Shown here piece after piece: positions 10,001-19,268 of a DNA stretch of 64,000 bases. This DNA comes from Holophagaceae bacterium (GTDB taxonomy: Bacteria; Acidobacteriota; Holophagae; Holophagales; Holophagaceae). The translations under genes and the position numbers were made by a program. The stretch covers positions 1 through 64,000 of the forward strand of contig JAJTBS010000001.1 of assembly GCA_021286765.1 (NCBI GenBank), written 5' to 3'. The notes beneath the pieces are model-generated. The model searched no databases and was not told the origin of the DNA. It saw only the letters and a list, made by a program, of their open reading frames with translations. Each line of letters opens with the position of its first letter. Position 1 is the first letter of the stretch.

Positions 10001-11491
10001 CCCTTCGCCTTGAGCGAGGGGAGTGGCGAGATCACCTACCTGAATCCGACGTTCATCCGGTCCTTCGGCTATGACCTGCAAGATCTGCCAACCCTCGCGC
10101 ACTGGTGGACCGAAGCCTACCCGGACCCGGAATACCGGGGCTGGGTCATGGACCACTGGCAGAAGCGCCTGAACCGTTCCGAACGCGAGGGGACCCGCTT
10201 TGAAAACCTGGAGGTGAAAGTCCGCTGCAAGGATGGCTCCGACCGCACCATATTGAGCAGCGTCGCGCCCCTGACCGGGTCCTTCCGGGGGACCCACCTG
10301 CTGGTGTTCTACGACATCACCGAGCGCCGGCAGATGGAGCTGGAGCACAGCTCCCTTGAGAACCAGTTCAACCACCTGCAGCGGCTCGAGAGCGTCGGGC
10401 GCCTGGCCGGGGGCATCGCCCACGACATGAACAATGTCCTGGCCTCCATCATGGCCGTCGCGAACCTGATCCACTTCCGCGGCGGGGAGGACGCGGAGCG
10501 CGCCGCGCTCATCCTGGATGCCAGCAAACGGGGACGGAATCTGGTGAAGGGGTTGATGGAGTTCGCCCGCCGCGAGATCCAGGACGCCGAGTTCGTAGAT
10601 CTCAACGAGACGGTTGCCAAGGAGGCGGAACTGCTCGCAAGCACCACCCTGAAGCGGATCGAATTCAAACTGGATCTGTCCCCGAAATTGCCGAGGCTGA
10701 TGGGCTCGGTCACGGCCATCTCGACGGCGCTGATGAACCTCTGCGTCAATGCCATCGATGCCATGCCCGAGGGGGGGACGATCACCCTTCGTACCTCGCA
10801 GATTGAGGAGGGGGTGCTGGAACTGGAGGTGTCGGACACAGGGCACGGCATGCCACCGGAGGTGCTCTCCCGGGCCATGGAGCCCTTCTACACCACCAAG
10901 CCGCTGGGCAAGGGAACCGGCTTGGGGCTGTCCATGGTGTTCGGGATGGTCCAGGCCCACAACGGAACCATCGATATCCAGAGCCAGGTCGGAGCCGGAA
11001 CGCAGGTTCGCATCCATCTGCCGATCATTCCGAGCGAGAAACGGGGCTTGGCGCGCGCTGTTCCCGCCCCGGCTCATGCCCTTCCGCCGCCGTTGCGGAT
11101 TCTCCTGGTGGATGATGATCGGCTGGTGCGGAAATCCACGGTCGAGATGCTCACCGCGCTTGGCCACCAGCTGTCGGCGGTGTCGGGGGGAGAGGAGGCC
11201 CTGGCCTTTCTCCGGCACGGGCCCGCCTGGGACGTGGTGATCCTTGATCAGAACATGCCCGAGATGAACGGCCTCGAGACCCTTCGCCGCCTCAGATCCC
11301 TCCAGCCGGAGCTGCCCGTCGTGGTGGCCACCGGTTTCGCGGACGAGCAGCTGCGGGGCTCCCTGGCGTCGATCCCGAAGGTGGTCTTGCTTCCCAAGCC
11401 TTATTCCATCAACGAAATACAGGGCTGTTTTTCGGACGTCTCCCTGGGCCTCCAGGCTCCTTCCAGCCAGGGTTTGGGGAACCGCCCCTGA
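7058..11491 (+). CDS. Giant membrane hybrid histidine kinase with six PAS domains
   Basis: 1477 residues. TM1 (about 14-30) and TM2 (303-324) flank a ~270-residue periplasmic sensor. Six PAS/PAC units follow in the cytoplasm (about 345-455, 470-585, 595-710, 725-840, 848-960, 970-1090), most ending in a DITE/DITD-type linker. The kinase core has HisKA (GGIAHDMNNVLAS, His1122) and HATPase_c (NLCVNAIDAMP; DTGHGM; GKGTGLGLS). A receiver domain closes the protein (VVILDQNMPEMNG, Asp1397). ATG at 7058 is preceded by CTGGAGG. The fourth PAS and kinase core are clearly related to the kinase at 70-2286. A lone receiver protein follows at 11634 and is the likeliest partner. The periplasmic ligand is unknown. 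Confidence 0.93.
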   Translation: MASQPRNRWQESSGLLLLTGGLLLGITLGTYRHIQAERREARSLAAAGLAAIGDLKASQIVQWRREHLADARHFNRPHGFADLVRRGLAPRPDPQALKALENWLGEYVAQNQADAARLLDAQGRERLAVPAGRPPMSASARQEAMAALAGGEPTFRDFYRSPEDGRIYLGLFIPVPDAERPGRFLGLLNLRIDPSRSLYPFILHWPTPSPSAETLLVRREGDQAVYLSELRFQPGAALTSMAGKERGDYPAAQAVRGAQGIIEGLDYRGVPVLADLRPIPGSPWFLVNRIDQAEVFADFQRNLLGSLLLGAALVLATLAGSALIWREKRALQARRQYESERESAWLRDAIARSQDEVYVIEIDTLRFRFVSAGACRNLAYSPSELLEMSPSVIGFSRPDEDFQALAKRVVESGGEPLSYQATHRRKNGTAYPVEVQLQRVDHHGESVLLAVARDITESKRAEEALRESLLNYRNLADSGQALIWTSGLDKGCTYFNEPWLRFTGRSLEQELGNGWAEGVHPEDFERCLQTYVAAFDRREPFSMEYRLRHASGEYRWLLDDGTPNLDARGNFLGYIGYCLDITDRKRAEQEVERLNALVKESQSIAQVGGWEIDLPSNTLSWTEETYRIHETSPLEYTPTVESAIAFYAPESLPLIQQAVLAAIEQGLPFDLELEVITARGRRITVHTTSRPIQQEGRTIKVVGAFQDITAQKEAERSLREAKTRLKLAIEAGRMGVWDWDLQDGSMVWDERMFQLYGITGADFTGVVKDWQERVHPADAGRALEDCAAALRGERPFSTEFRILGPDGTIRWIRAAGQVLQGQDGQPVRMTGVNWDITEQKRDAEALELAHFALEHLSDPVYWLRKDASIADANQSALLELGYTREELLGLKLSDIDVNYSEAFWAEHWPEMCRLGSMMLPSRHRRKDGSEFQVEISINHIRFGDQELLCGFARNVAEREQAEEQLRRSEAMLRSVIDASPVPFALSEGSGEITYLNPTFIRSFGYDLQDLPTLAHWWTEAYPDPEYRGWVMDHWQKRLNRSEREGTRFENLEVKVRCKDGSDRTILSSVAPLTGSFRGTHLLVFYDITERRQMELEHSSLENQFNHLQRLESVGRLAGGIAHDMNNVLASIMAVANLIHFRGGEDAERAALILDASKRGRNLVKGLMEFARREIQDAEFVDLNETVAKEAELLASTTLKRIEFKLDLSPKLPRLMGSVTAISTALMNLCVNAIDAMPEGGTITLRTSQIEEGVLELEVSDTGHGMPPEVLSRAMEPFYTTKPLGKGTGLGLSMVFGMVQAHNGTIDIQSQVGAGTQVRIHLPIIPSEKRGLARAVPAPAHALPPPLRILLVDDDRLVRKSTVEMLTALGHQLSAVSGGEEALAFLRHGPAWDVVILDQNMPEMNGLETLRRLRSLQPELPVVVATGFADEQLRGSLASIPKVVLLPKPYSINEIQGCFSDVSLGLQAPSSQGLGNRP

Positions 11492-11633
11492 TCAGACACC
11501 TGGAGCCAGCCTTCGCCGTCGCCCGCTCTGGTGGCGGTGGAGCCTGCATGGACTTGCTGGCGTATGATGGGTTGGCTCAGCACATCCAGCCCCTTCGACC
11601 CCCAGCTCTGCTTCCCCAGGATCGTGGAACCTC

Positions 11634-12380
11634 ATGACTCCCGCCATCGACTCTCCGATCCGCGTGCTGATGGCCGACGACGAGGAAGTCTACCTGCTCG
11701 CCACCGCAGAGCTGTTGCGTCAGTGCGGCTTCGCGGTGGACACGGCTCCGGATGCCTTTCAAGCCCGGGAACTCCTGGTATCAAAATCATACGATGTGCT
11801 GGTATCCGACATCCGCATGCCGGGCAACGAGGACCTGACCTTTCTCCAGCAGGTCGGGAAGCTCAGCCCCTTCCTCCAGATCATTCTTGTGACCGGCCAT
11901 CCGACGGTGGAAAGCGCCATGCAGGCTGTGCACTTGCCAGTGATGGCCTATCTGGCCAAACCCGTGGATTTCGAGGTGCTGACCGAGCACATCCGACATG
12001 CGGCGGCCCTGGCCCGGACCCGAGGCGCCATCACGAGGTCCCGTGGCCGGCTCGCGTCCTGGATGGAGGATCTCGATCGGCTTCAGACCCTGGCTCCCCT
12101 GAGTGCGGGTGGCGCGCCCCGGGACCTCACCCGCGACGTGCTCGGCTTGGCCATGGGCAATATCGCCGGGGTGCTGATGGACATGAAGGCGCTCTTCGAA
12201 GCCAGCCTGGGGGAAGAGGATGCGGCTGCGCCCTGTGCCATCCGGGCCTGCCCCAGGCTGGAAACCTATCGATCTGCGGTCCAGGAAAGCATCGAGGTGT
12301 TGGAGCACACCCGCCACGCTTTCAAGTCGAAGGAATTGGGCCAGCTTCGGGAGCGGCTCGAGGCGCTCGAGAAATCCTGA
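11634..12380 (+). CDS. Response regulator: receiver plus helical extension, no output domain
   Basis: A 248-residue protein. Residues 8-125 form a CheY-like receiver with the acidic pair (MADDEE), phospho-acceptor Asp59 (VLVSDIRMPG), switch Thr (LVTGHP) and conserved Lys (LAKPVD). The remaining ~120 residues are charged and helical and match no DNA-binding, GGDEF or HD-GYP motif that I can see. It lies 142 bases after the giant hybrid kinase on the same strand. It probably acts by protein-protein interaction or as a phosphorelay intermediate; that is inference. The ATG at 11634 gives a normal receiver N terminus. Confidence 0.85.
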   Translation: MTPAIDSPIRVLMADDEEVYLLATAELLRQCGFAVDTAPDAFQARELLVSKSYDVLVSDIRMPGNEDLTFLQQVGKLSPFLQIILVTGHPTVESAMQAVHLPVMAYLAKPVDFEVLTEHIRHAAALARTRGAITRSRGRLASWMEDLDRLQTLAPLSAGGAPRDLTRDVLGLAMGNIAGVLMDMKALFEASLGEEDAAAPCAIRACPRLETYRSAVQESIEVLEHTRHAFKSKELGQLRERLEALEKS

Positions 12381-12461
12381 TGCCCGCCCTGTGAATTTCT
12401 GAACAACGCCAAGGGCACCTGCGTTCCTGGGCTAACCTGGACCCCTGCCCCAGGAAGGTCC

Positions 12462-13291
<830 letters not shown>

Positions 13292-13295
<4 letters not shown>

Positions 13296-14545
13296 GCTGC
13301 ATCGCCGTCATCGGCTCTGGAATCGCGGGACTGTCCACCGCCTGGCTGCTCAGCCGCGAACATGAAGTCTGGGTCTTCGAGAAGGAAGGCCGGATCGGCG
13401 GCCACACGCACACGGTCACCGTGGATGCCCCCGAAGGGCCCGTGGCGGTGGACACAGGCTTCATCGTCCACAACCGGGTGAACTACCCGAACTTCATCCG
13501 GCTCATGGAGGAGCTGGGCATCGACACCTGTCCCAGCAACATGAGCTTCGCCGCCAGCGGCAACGCGCATCCCTGGTGCAGCCGCGGCCTGAACGGCCTG
13601 TTCACCGAGCGGCGTCACCTGGTGGCTCCGGCCTTCTTCGGCCTCTGGGCCGAGGTCCTGCGCTTCAATCGGCTGGCCCCGGCGCTGCTGGACCGTGCCG
13701 AGGCCGAAGGGCCGACCCTCGGCGAGTACCTGGCCCACCACAGGTTCTCCCAGCGGTTCAAGTCCGAGTACCTCTACCCCATGGCTGGCGCGGTGTGGTC
13801 CACGAGCCTGGTGGACATGGAGCAGTTCCCGGCCGTCACCCTGGCCCGGTTCTTCCACAACCACGGTTTCCTCGGCGTGACCACGCATCACCCCTGGCGC
13901 ACCATCCCCGGCGGGACTTCGCGCTACCTGGACCCGATCACCCGGCCCTTCCGGGAACGCATCGTGACCGGCGCCCGGATCATCGGCGTCCGGCGATCTG
14001 AAGGGGCCGTCCACCTGCACCTGGAAGGGCAGGAGGCCCGGTCCTTCGATCACGTGGTCTTCGCCTGTCACGGCGACCAGGTGTTGGCGCTCCTGGCGGA
14101 TGCCACACCCCAGGAGCGGGAGGTGTTCAGCGCCTTCACCAGCAACTTGAGCCCCACCTTGCTGCACCACGACCCTGCCCTGCTGCCCGCCAAACGCCGA
14201 GGCTGGGCCTCCTGGAATTTCCGGGCGCATGGGGATGCCGGGCGTCTGGTGCTGACCTACCACATGAACCGCCTCCAGCCCCTGGGCACCCGCCAGGACT
14301 GGTTCGTGAGCCTGCATGCGGAGGATCTGCTGGATCCCGCGGCCATCGCCGGCCGCTATGCCTACGAGCATCCCCGCTTCACCCGCGAGGCCATCTGCGC
14401 TCAGGCGCGCTGGGCGGAGGTCAGCGGCCCGGCCTCTCATCACGGCCGCACCCACTACGCCGGCGCCTACTGGACCTATGGATTTCATGAGGATGGCGTT
14501 CGGTCGGGAATCCGTGTCGCACGTGGCCTGGGGGTCACATGGTGA
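13292..14545 (+). CDS. FAD-dependent amine-oxidase-like oxidoreductase (COG2907 type)
   Basis: 417 residues starting at ATG 13292, which overlaps the desaturase stop by 4 bases. An N-terminal Rossmann motif (VIGSGIAGLSTAWLLS) and the following FEKEGRIGGHTHTV are diagnostic of the flavin-containing amine oxidase/phytoene desaturase fold. The family is regularly found beside DUF1365 and cyclopropane synthase genes, for example in the RpoE-ChrR regulon of alphaproteobacteria. In Rhodobacter a relative takes part in furan fatty acid formation. A similar oxidation of membrane acyl chains is a reasonable but unproven guess. The last ~17 codons are duplicated immediately downstream. Confidence 0.88.
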
Positions 14546-14653
14546 GTGAGCGCCGCAGGGCGAGAGGTCTCGCGCATCCGCTCAGCGGATGCCGAGTGGA
14601 TGGCGTTCGGTCGGGGATCCGTGTCGCACGCGACCTGGGGGTCACATGGTGAG
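14491..14653 (+). repeat. Direct repeat duplicating the end of the FAD oxidoreductase gene
   Basis: A 56-base unit at 14491-14546 recurs at 14598-14653 with 3 mismatches. Each copy ends in the same stop/start overlap ATGGTGA. The 51 bases between the copies contain a perfect 8-bp hairpin (GCATCCGC / GCGGATGC, about 14573-14591). Copy 1 holds the real stop of the upstream gene; copy 2 holds the start of the DUF1365 gene. The simplest reading is a tandem duplication with, or caused by, insertion of a small hairpin element. Confidence 0.9.
14539..14652 (+). CDS. 37-codon minigene created by the duplication
   Basis: Between the two repeat copies runs an open frame that begins at the ATG overlapping the upstream stop (ATGGTGA) and ends at the TGA overlapping the DUF1365 start (ATGGTGA again). 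Its C-terminal 17 residues (DGVRSGIRVARDLGVTW) repeat the C terminus of the FAD oxidoreductase with one change. It may do nothing except carry ribosomes across the inserted bases and so keep the operon translationally coupled. It could also be untranslated. No homologue is expected outside this locus. Confidence 0.35.
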   Translation: MVSERRRARGLAHPLSGCRVDGVRSGIRVARDLGVTW

Positions 14654-15446
14654 CCTTCCGGAGCCTGCCCTCTACATTGGTGAGGTGCGCCACCGGCGCA
14701 CGAAGCCCAAGGTCCACGCCTTCACCTATCCCCTGTTCATGGCCTTCCTGGATGTGGACCGCATCCCCGAGTTGTGTGGGATGTCCCGTCTGCTCAGCTA
14801 TGGCCGCTGGAACTGGGCGGCCTTCCACGAAGAAGACCAGTTCGGGGACCCCGCGCTGCCCCTGCGGGAGCGGCTGCGCCGGGATGCCGAGGCCAAGGGC
14901 CACCAGTTGCCGGAAGGGCCCATCTACCTGCTGACCCACCTGCGCTACCTGGGCATCTGCTTCAATCCCGTGAGCTACTTCTACTGCCACGACCGGGAAG
15001 GGCGGCTCACCTTGATCATGGCCCAGGTCAGCAATACGCCCTGGCGGGAGCGGCACACCTACTGGATGCCCGTGGCCGAGGGCCGCCAGGGGCCGAACGG
15101 AGTCAGCTTCGAGGTGCCCAAGACCTTCCATGTGAGCCCCTTCATGTCCATGGACTGCCACTACCGGTGGGCATTCACGCCGCCGGGCGACACCCTGCGG
15201 GTCCACATCGCCGAGTTTGAATGTCTAGATTTATTTTTCAACGCAAGTTTAAATCTCCAGAAATATCCCTGGACGCCGAGCATCCTAAGAAAAACGCTCA
15301 TCCGGTTCCCCTGGATGACCCTCAAGGTGCTCACGGCCATTCATTGGGAGGCTTTCTGGCTATGGATCAAGCGCGTGCCGGTGTTCACCCACCCCGGTCC
15401 TTCGAAGCCACCGACACCCCCTCCCTCGCCCAGCGTCTCCTCCTGA
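14646..15446 (+). CDS. DUF1365 protein of the lipid-modification operon
   Basis: 266 residues from ATG 14646. Family motifs are seen near the N terminus (YIGEVRHRRTKPKVHAFTYP), in the middle (YLGICFNPVSYFYC; VPKTFHVSPFM) and near the C terminus (FPWMTLKVLTAIHWEAFWLW). DUF1365 (COG3496) has no established reaction but is almost always encoded next to COG2907 FAD oxidoreductases and cyclopropane synthases, implying a shared lipid pathway. A 15221-15260 patch is unusually AT-rich yet stays in frame within conserved sequence. The gene overlaps the next one by 85 bases. Confidence 0.85.
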   Translation: MVSLPEPALYIGEVRHRRTKPKVHAFTYPLFMAFLDVDRIPELCGMSRLLSYGRWNWAAFHEEDQFGDPALPLRERLRRDAEAKGHQLPEGPIYLLTHLRYLGICFNPVSYFYCHDREGRLTLIMAQVSNTPWRERHTYWMPVAEGRQGPNGVSFEVPKTFHVSPFMSMDCHYRWAFTPPGDTLRVHIAEFECLDLFFNASLNLQKYPWTPSILRKTLIRFPWMTLKVLTAIHWEAFWLWIKRVPVFTHPGPSKPPTPPPSPSVSS

Positions 15447-16627
15447 GGTCCCTCGCCGGCATCCGGGTGGGCCGGTTGGACCTGGAAGTTGCGGGGCGGC
15501 GGGTGATCCTCGGGGATCCCGACTCGGACCTGCGGGCCCGGGTCTCCATCCGCGACCCGCGAGCCTTTCGCGCGGGGCTGCTCCATGGCGAGATCGGCCT
15601 GGGCGAGGCCTTCATGGCGGGCTGGTGGGAGACCGACGACCTCGTCTCCGTCGTGCGCATCGCGGTGCGCAACATGGCCGCCTTCGATCAAGAAGGGGGC
15701 TTCCTGGCGGTGCTTGGGAAAGCCGCCAACCGCCTGCTGCACCGCCGCCGCCGCAACCATGTGGAAGGTTCCCGCCGGAACATCGGCCACCACTACGACC
15801 TGGGCAATGACTTCTACCGCCTCTGGCTGGATCCCACACTGGCCTACTCCTGCGCCGTGTTCGAAGCAGCGGATCAACCGCTCGAGGCGGCCCAGCGAGC
15901 CAAGTTCGAGCTGATCTGCCGGAAGCTCCAGCTGGGGCCCGAGGATCATCTGCTGGAGATCGGCACCGGCTGGGGCGGGTTCGCCCTCCATGCCGCCCGC
16001 CACCATGGCTGCCGGGTCACCACCACCACCATCAGCCGCCAGCAGTTTGAGTACGCCCGGGAGCTCTTCCGCCGGGAGGGGGTGGCGGATCGCATCGACT
16101 TGCGGCTGGAGGACTACCGGCACCTGACGGGCCGGTTCGACAAGGTCGTGAGCATCGAGATGTTTGAGGCCGTGGGCCTGGAATTCTACGATGCCTACTT
16201 CGGCAGCGTGGATCGCCTGCTGAAGCCCGGTGGGCGCTTCCTGCTCCAGACCATCACCATGAACGAGCAGCGCTTCGATGACTACATCCGCCAGAGCGAC
16301 TGGATCCAGAAGTACATCTTCCCCGGCGCCGAGCTGGCATCTGTGTCGCGCATGGCCGCTTCCATCGGGCGGTCCACTTCCATGAAACTGCACCACCTGG
16401 AAGACATCGGCCTGCACTATGCCCACACCCTGCATGCCTGGCGCGAGGCCTTCCACGCCCGGCTGGACGAGGTGCGCGCCCAGGGCTTCGACGAGACCTT
16501 CCTCCGCATGTGGGACTACTACCTGGCCTACTGCGAAGGCGCCTTTGCCGAGCGGTACATCGGTGACGCCCAACTGCTGCTCACCAAGGCCGGCGGGGAT
16601 ACCGCCCTGTTCAACGAGCCCTGGTGA
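15362..16627 (+). CDS. cfa: Cyclopropane-fatty-acyl-phospholipid synthase
   Basis: A 421-residue SAM-dependent enzyme that methylenates cis double bonds of membrane phospholipids. Motifs: a conserved approach to the active site (GHHYDLGNDFYRLWLD), SAM-binding motif I (LLEIGTGWGGFALHAA), VSIEMFEAVG, and a family-typical C-terminal half (FIFPGAELAS-like YIFPGAELAS). ATG 15362 is preceded by GGGAGG 10 bases upstream. The frame is open further 5' but that part lies inside DUF1365 and lacks family character. The desaturase three genes upstream could supply its cis-unsaturated substrate. Confidence 0.93.
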   Translation: MDQARAGVHPPRSFEATDTPSLAQRLLLRSLAGIRVGRLDLEVAGRRVILGDPDSDLRARVSIRDPRAFRAGLLHGEIGLGEAFMAGWWETDDLVSVVRIAVRNMAAFDQEGGFLAVLGKAANRLLHRRRRNHVEGSRRNIGHHYDLGNDFYRLWLDPTLAYSCAVFEAADQPLEAAQRAKFELICRKLQLGPEDHLLEIGTGWGGFALHAARHHGCRVTTTTISRQQFEYARELFRREGVADRIDLRLEDYRHLTGRFDKVVSIEMFEAVGLEFYDAYFGSVDRLLKPGGRFLLQTITMNEQRFDDYIRQSDWIQKYIFPGAELASVSRMAASIGRSTSMKLHHLEDIGLHYAHTLHAWREAFHARLDEVRAQGFDETFLRMWDYYLAYCEGAFAERYIGDAQLLLTKAGGDTALFNEPW

Positions 16628-16959
16628 TGCGGCCCCTCTGGCTGTTTTCCATCGCGGTGCTCATGGCCATGGTCGCGGTGACCACCTGGGCCAGCCTCGA
16701 AGCCAATGTGCTCGTCGGCTTCCAGCGCCTGCTCGCGGATCGCTGGGGCGTGGCTACCCTGTGTGATGCCTATTTCGGATTCGTGTGGTTCTGGCTGTGG
16801 ATCCTCTACAAGGAGGCAGATCTTGGGCGTGGCCTTCTCTGGCTGCTGCTGCTCTTCGCGCTGGGCAACCTGGCCATGGCGGCCTACATGCTGATCCAGC
16901 TGCACCGCTTGCCTCCCGGCGCTGGCGTCGATGCCCTCCTTCTGCGGAGAGCCGGATGA
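16627..16959 (+). CDS. DUF1475-like small membrane protein
   Basis: 110 residues with three predicted membrane helices (about 4-22, 42-62, 66-88). The conserved look of LCDAYFGFVWFWLWILYKE matches my memory of the DUF1475 family. Its ATG overlaps the cfa stop (TGATG) and its own stop overlaps the next start (ATGA), so it is translated as part of the operon. No catalytic residues are evident; a scaffold or accessory role in the lipid pathway is a guess. Confidence 0.7.
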   Translation: MRPLWLFSIAVLMAMVAVTTWASLEANVLVGFQRLLADRWGVATLCDAYFGFVWFWLWILYKEADLGRGLLWLLLLFALGNLAMAAYMLIQLHRLPPGAGVDALLLRRAG

Positions 16960-17426
16960 GCCTCCGGCGCTGGCTATGGGAGCCGGTCATGGGGCAGCTG
17001 CGGCAGGGCCTGAGTCCCGAGCGCCTGGCCTGGAGCCTGGCCCTGGGCCTTGGTGCCGGCGTGTCGCCCCTGGTGGGGACCTCCACGGGGCTCTGCATCC
17101 TGCTGGCCCTGGCCTTCAAGCTGAATCAGGTGGTGATGCAGGTGGCGAACTACCTGGCCTACCCGCTGCAGCTGCTCCTGCTCATCCCCTTCATCCGCCT
17201 CGGCGAGAAGCTCTTCGGGGCGCCCCGGCTGCCCCTCTCGCTGGAGGTGCTCGGAAACGCCCTCCGGACGGACGCCTGGGGAACCCTGCACACGTTCTGG
17301 GCCAGCCTCTGGCATGCCGGGGTGGCTTGGCTCCTGACCGCACCGATGGGGGCGGCGCTCCTGGCCTGGATCCTGGTTCCGGTCTTCCGGGCTGCGGCCC
17401 GCCGCTTCCGGGGACAGACCGCATGA
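16956..17426 (+). CDS. DUF2062 membrane protein
   Basis: 156 residues with several hydrophobic helices. The stretch LALGLGAGVSPLVGTSTG followed by FKLNQVVMQVANYLAYPLQ is typical of DUF2062, a small integral-membrane family of unknown function often found near glycosyltransferases or lipid genes. Start and stop overlap the neighbouring genes by 4 bases each. Family assignment is from recognised motifs only. Confidence 0.75.
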   Translation: MSLRRWLWEPVMGQLRQGLSPERLAWSLALGLGAGVSPLVGTSTGLCILLALAFKLNQVVMQVANYLAYPLQLLLLIPFIRLGEKLFGAPRLPLSLEVLGNALRTDAWGTLHTFWASLWHAGVAWLLTAPMGAALLAWILVPVFRAAARRFRGQTA

Positions 17427-18205
17427 TGGCCGCGGCGATCTGGGGCACGGGACTCCTGAGCCTGTTGCAGGTGGGCTTCTGGCTCCGGCAGTGCCGCACC
17501 CGCAATGCCGGCTGGGTGGACGTGGGCTGGTCCCTGGGGTTGGCCGTCATGGCGATCCTGGCCGCGGGGCTGGGGCCGGCGCCCCTGGAGCGGCGGTTCC
17601 TCGTGGGCTTCATGGGCGGTCTGCATGGCCTGCGCCTTGGGCTGCACCTCTGGCGCAGGGTGGCCCGTGATCCCCACGAGGATGGCCGCTACCAGTCGAT
17701 CCGCGCGGCCTGGGGGACGCGCCTGAACGCGAAGTTCTTTGTCTTCTTCCAGGCCCAGGCGCTGCTTGACGTGCTGCTGGGGCTGCCCTTTCTGCTGGCG
17801 GCCTGGAACCCGCGGCCGGGGTTGCACCCCCTGGAGTGGGCCGCGGCAGCCCTGTGGCTGGGAGCCTGGTTCGGCGAGGCCCTGGCCGACCGCCAGCTTC
17901 GGCGGTTCAAGGCCCGGACCGAGGCGAGGGGCCGAACCTGCCGCGAGGGCCTGTGGCGCTACTCGCGCCACCCCAACTATTTCTTCGAGTGGCTGGTATG
18001 GGTGGCCTACTTCCTGCTGGCCCTGCCCGCCCCCTGGGGCTGGACCGCGGTGCTGTGCCCGGCGTTGATGCTGTATTTCCTGCTGCGGGTGACCGGGATT
18101 CCCTATACCGAGGCCCAGTGCCGGCGCAGCCGCCCCGAGGACTACGCCCGCTACCAGCGGGAAACCTCGCCCTTCATCCCCTGGTTTCCGAGGGCCCCAG
18201 CATGA
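17423..18205 (+). CDS. DUF1295 / steroid 5-alpha-reductase-like membrane protein
   Basis: 260 residues with about six membrane helices. The C-terminal segment ([18 protein letters not shown] ... [18 protein letters not shown]) is the signature of the DUF1295 / isoprenylcysteine methyltransferase-steroid reductase superfamily (COG3752). Such proteins reduce or methylate hydrophobic substrates in the membrane, using NADPH or SAM; the RHPNYF motif is expected at the cofactor site. In this operon it may reduce or modify acyl chains. An alternative ATG lies one codon downstream (17426). Confidence 0.85.
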   Translation: MMAAAIWGTGLLSLLQVGFWLRQCRTRNAGWVDVGWSLGLAVMAILAAGLGPAPLERRFLVGFMGGLHGLRLGLHLWRRVARDPHEDGRYQSIRAAWGTRLNAKFFVFFQAQALLDVLLGLPFLLAAWNPRPGLHPLEWAAAALWLGAWFGEALADRQLRRFKARTEARGRTCREGLWRYSRHPNYFFEWLVWVAYFLLALPAPWGWTAVLCPALMLYFLLRVTGIPYTEAQCRRSRPEDYARYQRETSPFIPWFPRAPA

Positions 18206-19224
18206 TGGATACCCTGCTCGCTTCCGGCCTCGTGCCCGATGGGCTCATCCGTCTTCGCATCCGGCAGCTGCTTCGCCAGCGCTTGCGGGAAGAGGCAGCG
18301 GGGGGCCTCGAGGCGGCCCACGGAAACCTCCGCCAGCACCTGGCGGCCTGGTCCGCGGGTCCCGTCGCGGTGCACACCCAGGATGCCAACGAGCAGCACT
18401 ACGAGGTGCCGCCCCGGTTCTTCGAGCTGGTCCTCGGGCCGCACCTCAAGTACAGCTCCGGCCTGTTCGAGCCGGGAACATCAGCGTTGGGTCAGGCCGA
18501 GGCGGCCATGCTGGCCCTCACCTGCGAGCGGGCGCAGCTGGCCGATGGGCAGGACATCCTGGAACTGGGCTGCGGCTGGGGCAGCCTCACGCTGTGGATG
18601 GCCCAGCACTTTCCCGCGAGCCGCATCACCGGGGTCTCGAATTCCAGGGACCAGCGGGCCTTCATCCTGGCGCGGGCCGCTGAGCGCGGGCTGGCCAACG
18701 TGGAGATCCTCACGGCTGACATGAACACCTTCGAGGCGCCCGGCGCTTACGACCGGGTGGTGAGCGTGGAGATGTTCGAGCACATGCGCAACCACCGGGA
18801 ACTGATGGCCCGCATCGCCCGGTGGCTGCGCCCCGGTGGGGAGCTGTTCGTCCACATCTTCACCCACCGGGACTTCACCTACCCATTCGAGGTCCGCGAC
18901 GACTCCGACTGGATGGCGAAGCACTTCTTCACGGGCGGCATCATGCCTTCCGACAGCTACCTGCTGCGGTTCCAGGAACAGTTGCACCTGGCGGACCACT
19001 GGCGCGTCTCCGGCATCCACTACCAGGCCACGGCCGAGGCCTGGCTGCGGAACCAGGATGCGCACCGGGAAGAGATCCTCAGCCTGTTCCGGGCCACCTA
19101 CGGGGCCGAAGCTCCCTGGCGCTTCGTGCAATGGCGCATCTTCTTCCTGGCCTGCGCCGAGCTGTGGGGCTTCCGGGGCGGCTCCGAGTGGTTCGTCAGC
19201 CACTACCGCTTCCGCCGCCCCTGA
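18202..19224 (+). CDS. Second Cfa-like SAM-dependent methyltransferase
   Basis: 340 residues, shorter than Cfa. N-terminal helix-rich ~75 residues are followed by a Cfa-type region ([18 protein letters not shown]), SAM motif I ([16 protein letters not shown]), and [17 protein letters not shown]. The C-terminal half differs from the cfa product at 15362 ([17 protein letters not shown]). It resembles the COG2230-related methyltransferase found with COG2907 in photo-oxidative-stress operons, where the Rhodobacter relative (UfaM) methylates an acyl chain. It ends the operon; 44 bases separate it from the next gene. Confidence 0.87.
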   Translation: MMDTLLASGLVPDGLIRLRIRQLLRQRLREEAAGGLEAAHGNLRQHLAAWSAGPVAVHTQDANEQHYEVPPRFFELVLGPHLKYSSGLFEPGTSALGQAEAAMLALTCERAQLADGQDILELGCGWGSLTLWMAQHFPASRITGVSNSRDQRAFILARAAERGLANVEILTADMNTFEAPGAYDRVVSVEMFEHMRNHRELMARIARWLRPGGELFVHIFTHRDFTYPFEVRDDSDWMAKHFFTGGIMPSDSYLLRFQEQLHLADHWRVSGIHYQATAEAWLRNQDAHREEILSLFRATYGAEAPWRFVQWRIFFLACAELWGFRGGSEWFVSHYRFRRP

Positions 19225-19268
19225 TCCCCGGCTAGCCTGTCATCACCTGGATATTTGGAGCCTTGAGC

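Noticed and set aside
8489-11218. A 909-codon open frame on the minus strand, antisense to the giant kinase
   Set aside because: GC-rich coding sequence leaves long antisense frames open. The translation is Gly/His/Gln-rich with no domain, and the plus-strand kinase is certain.
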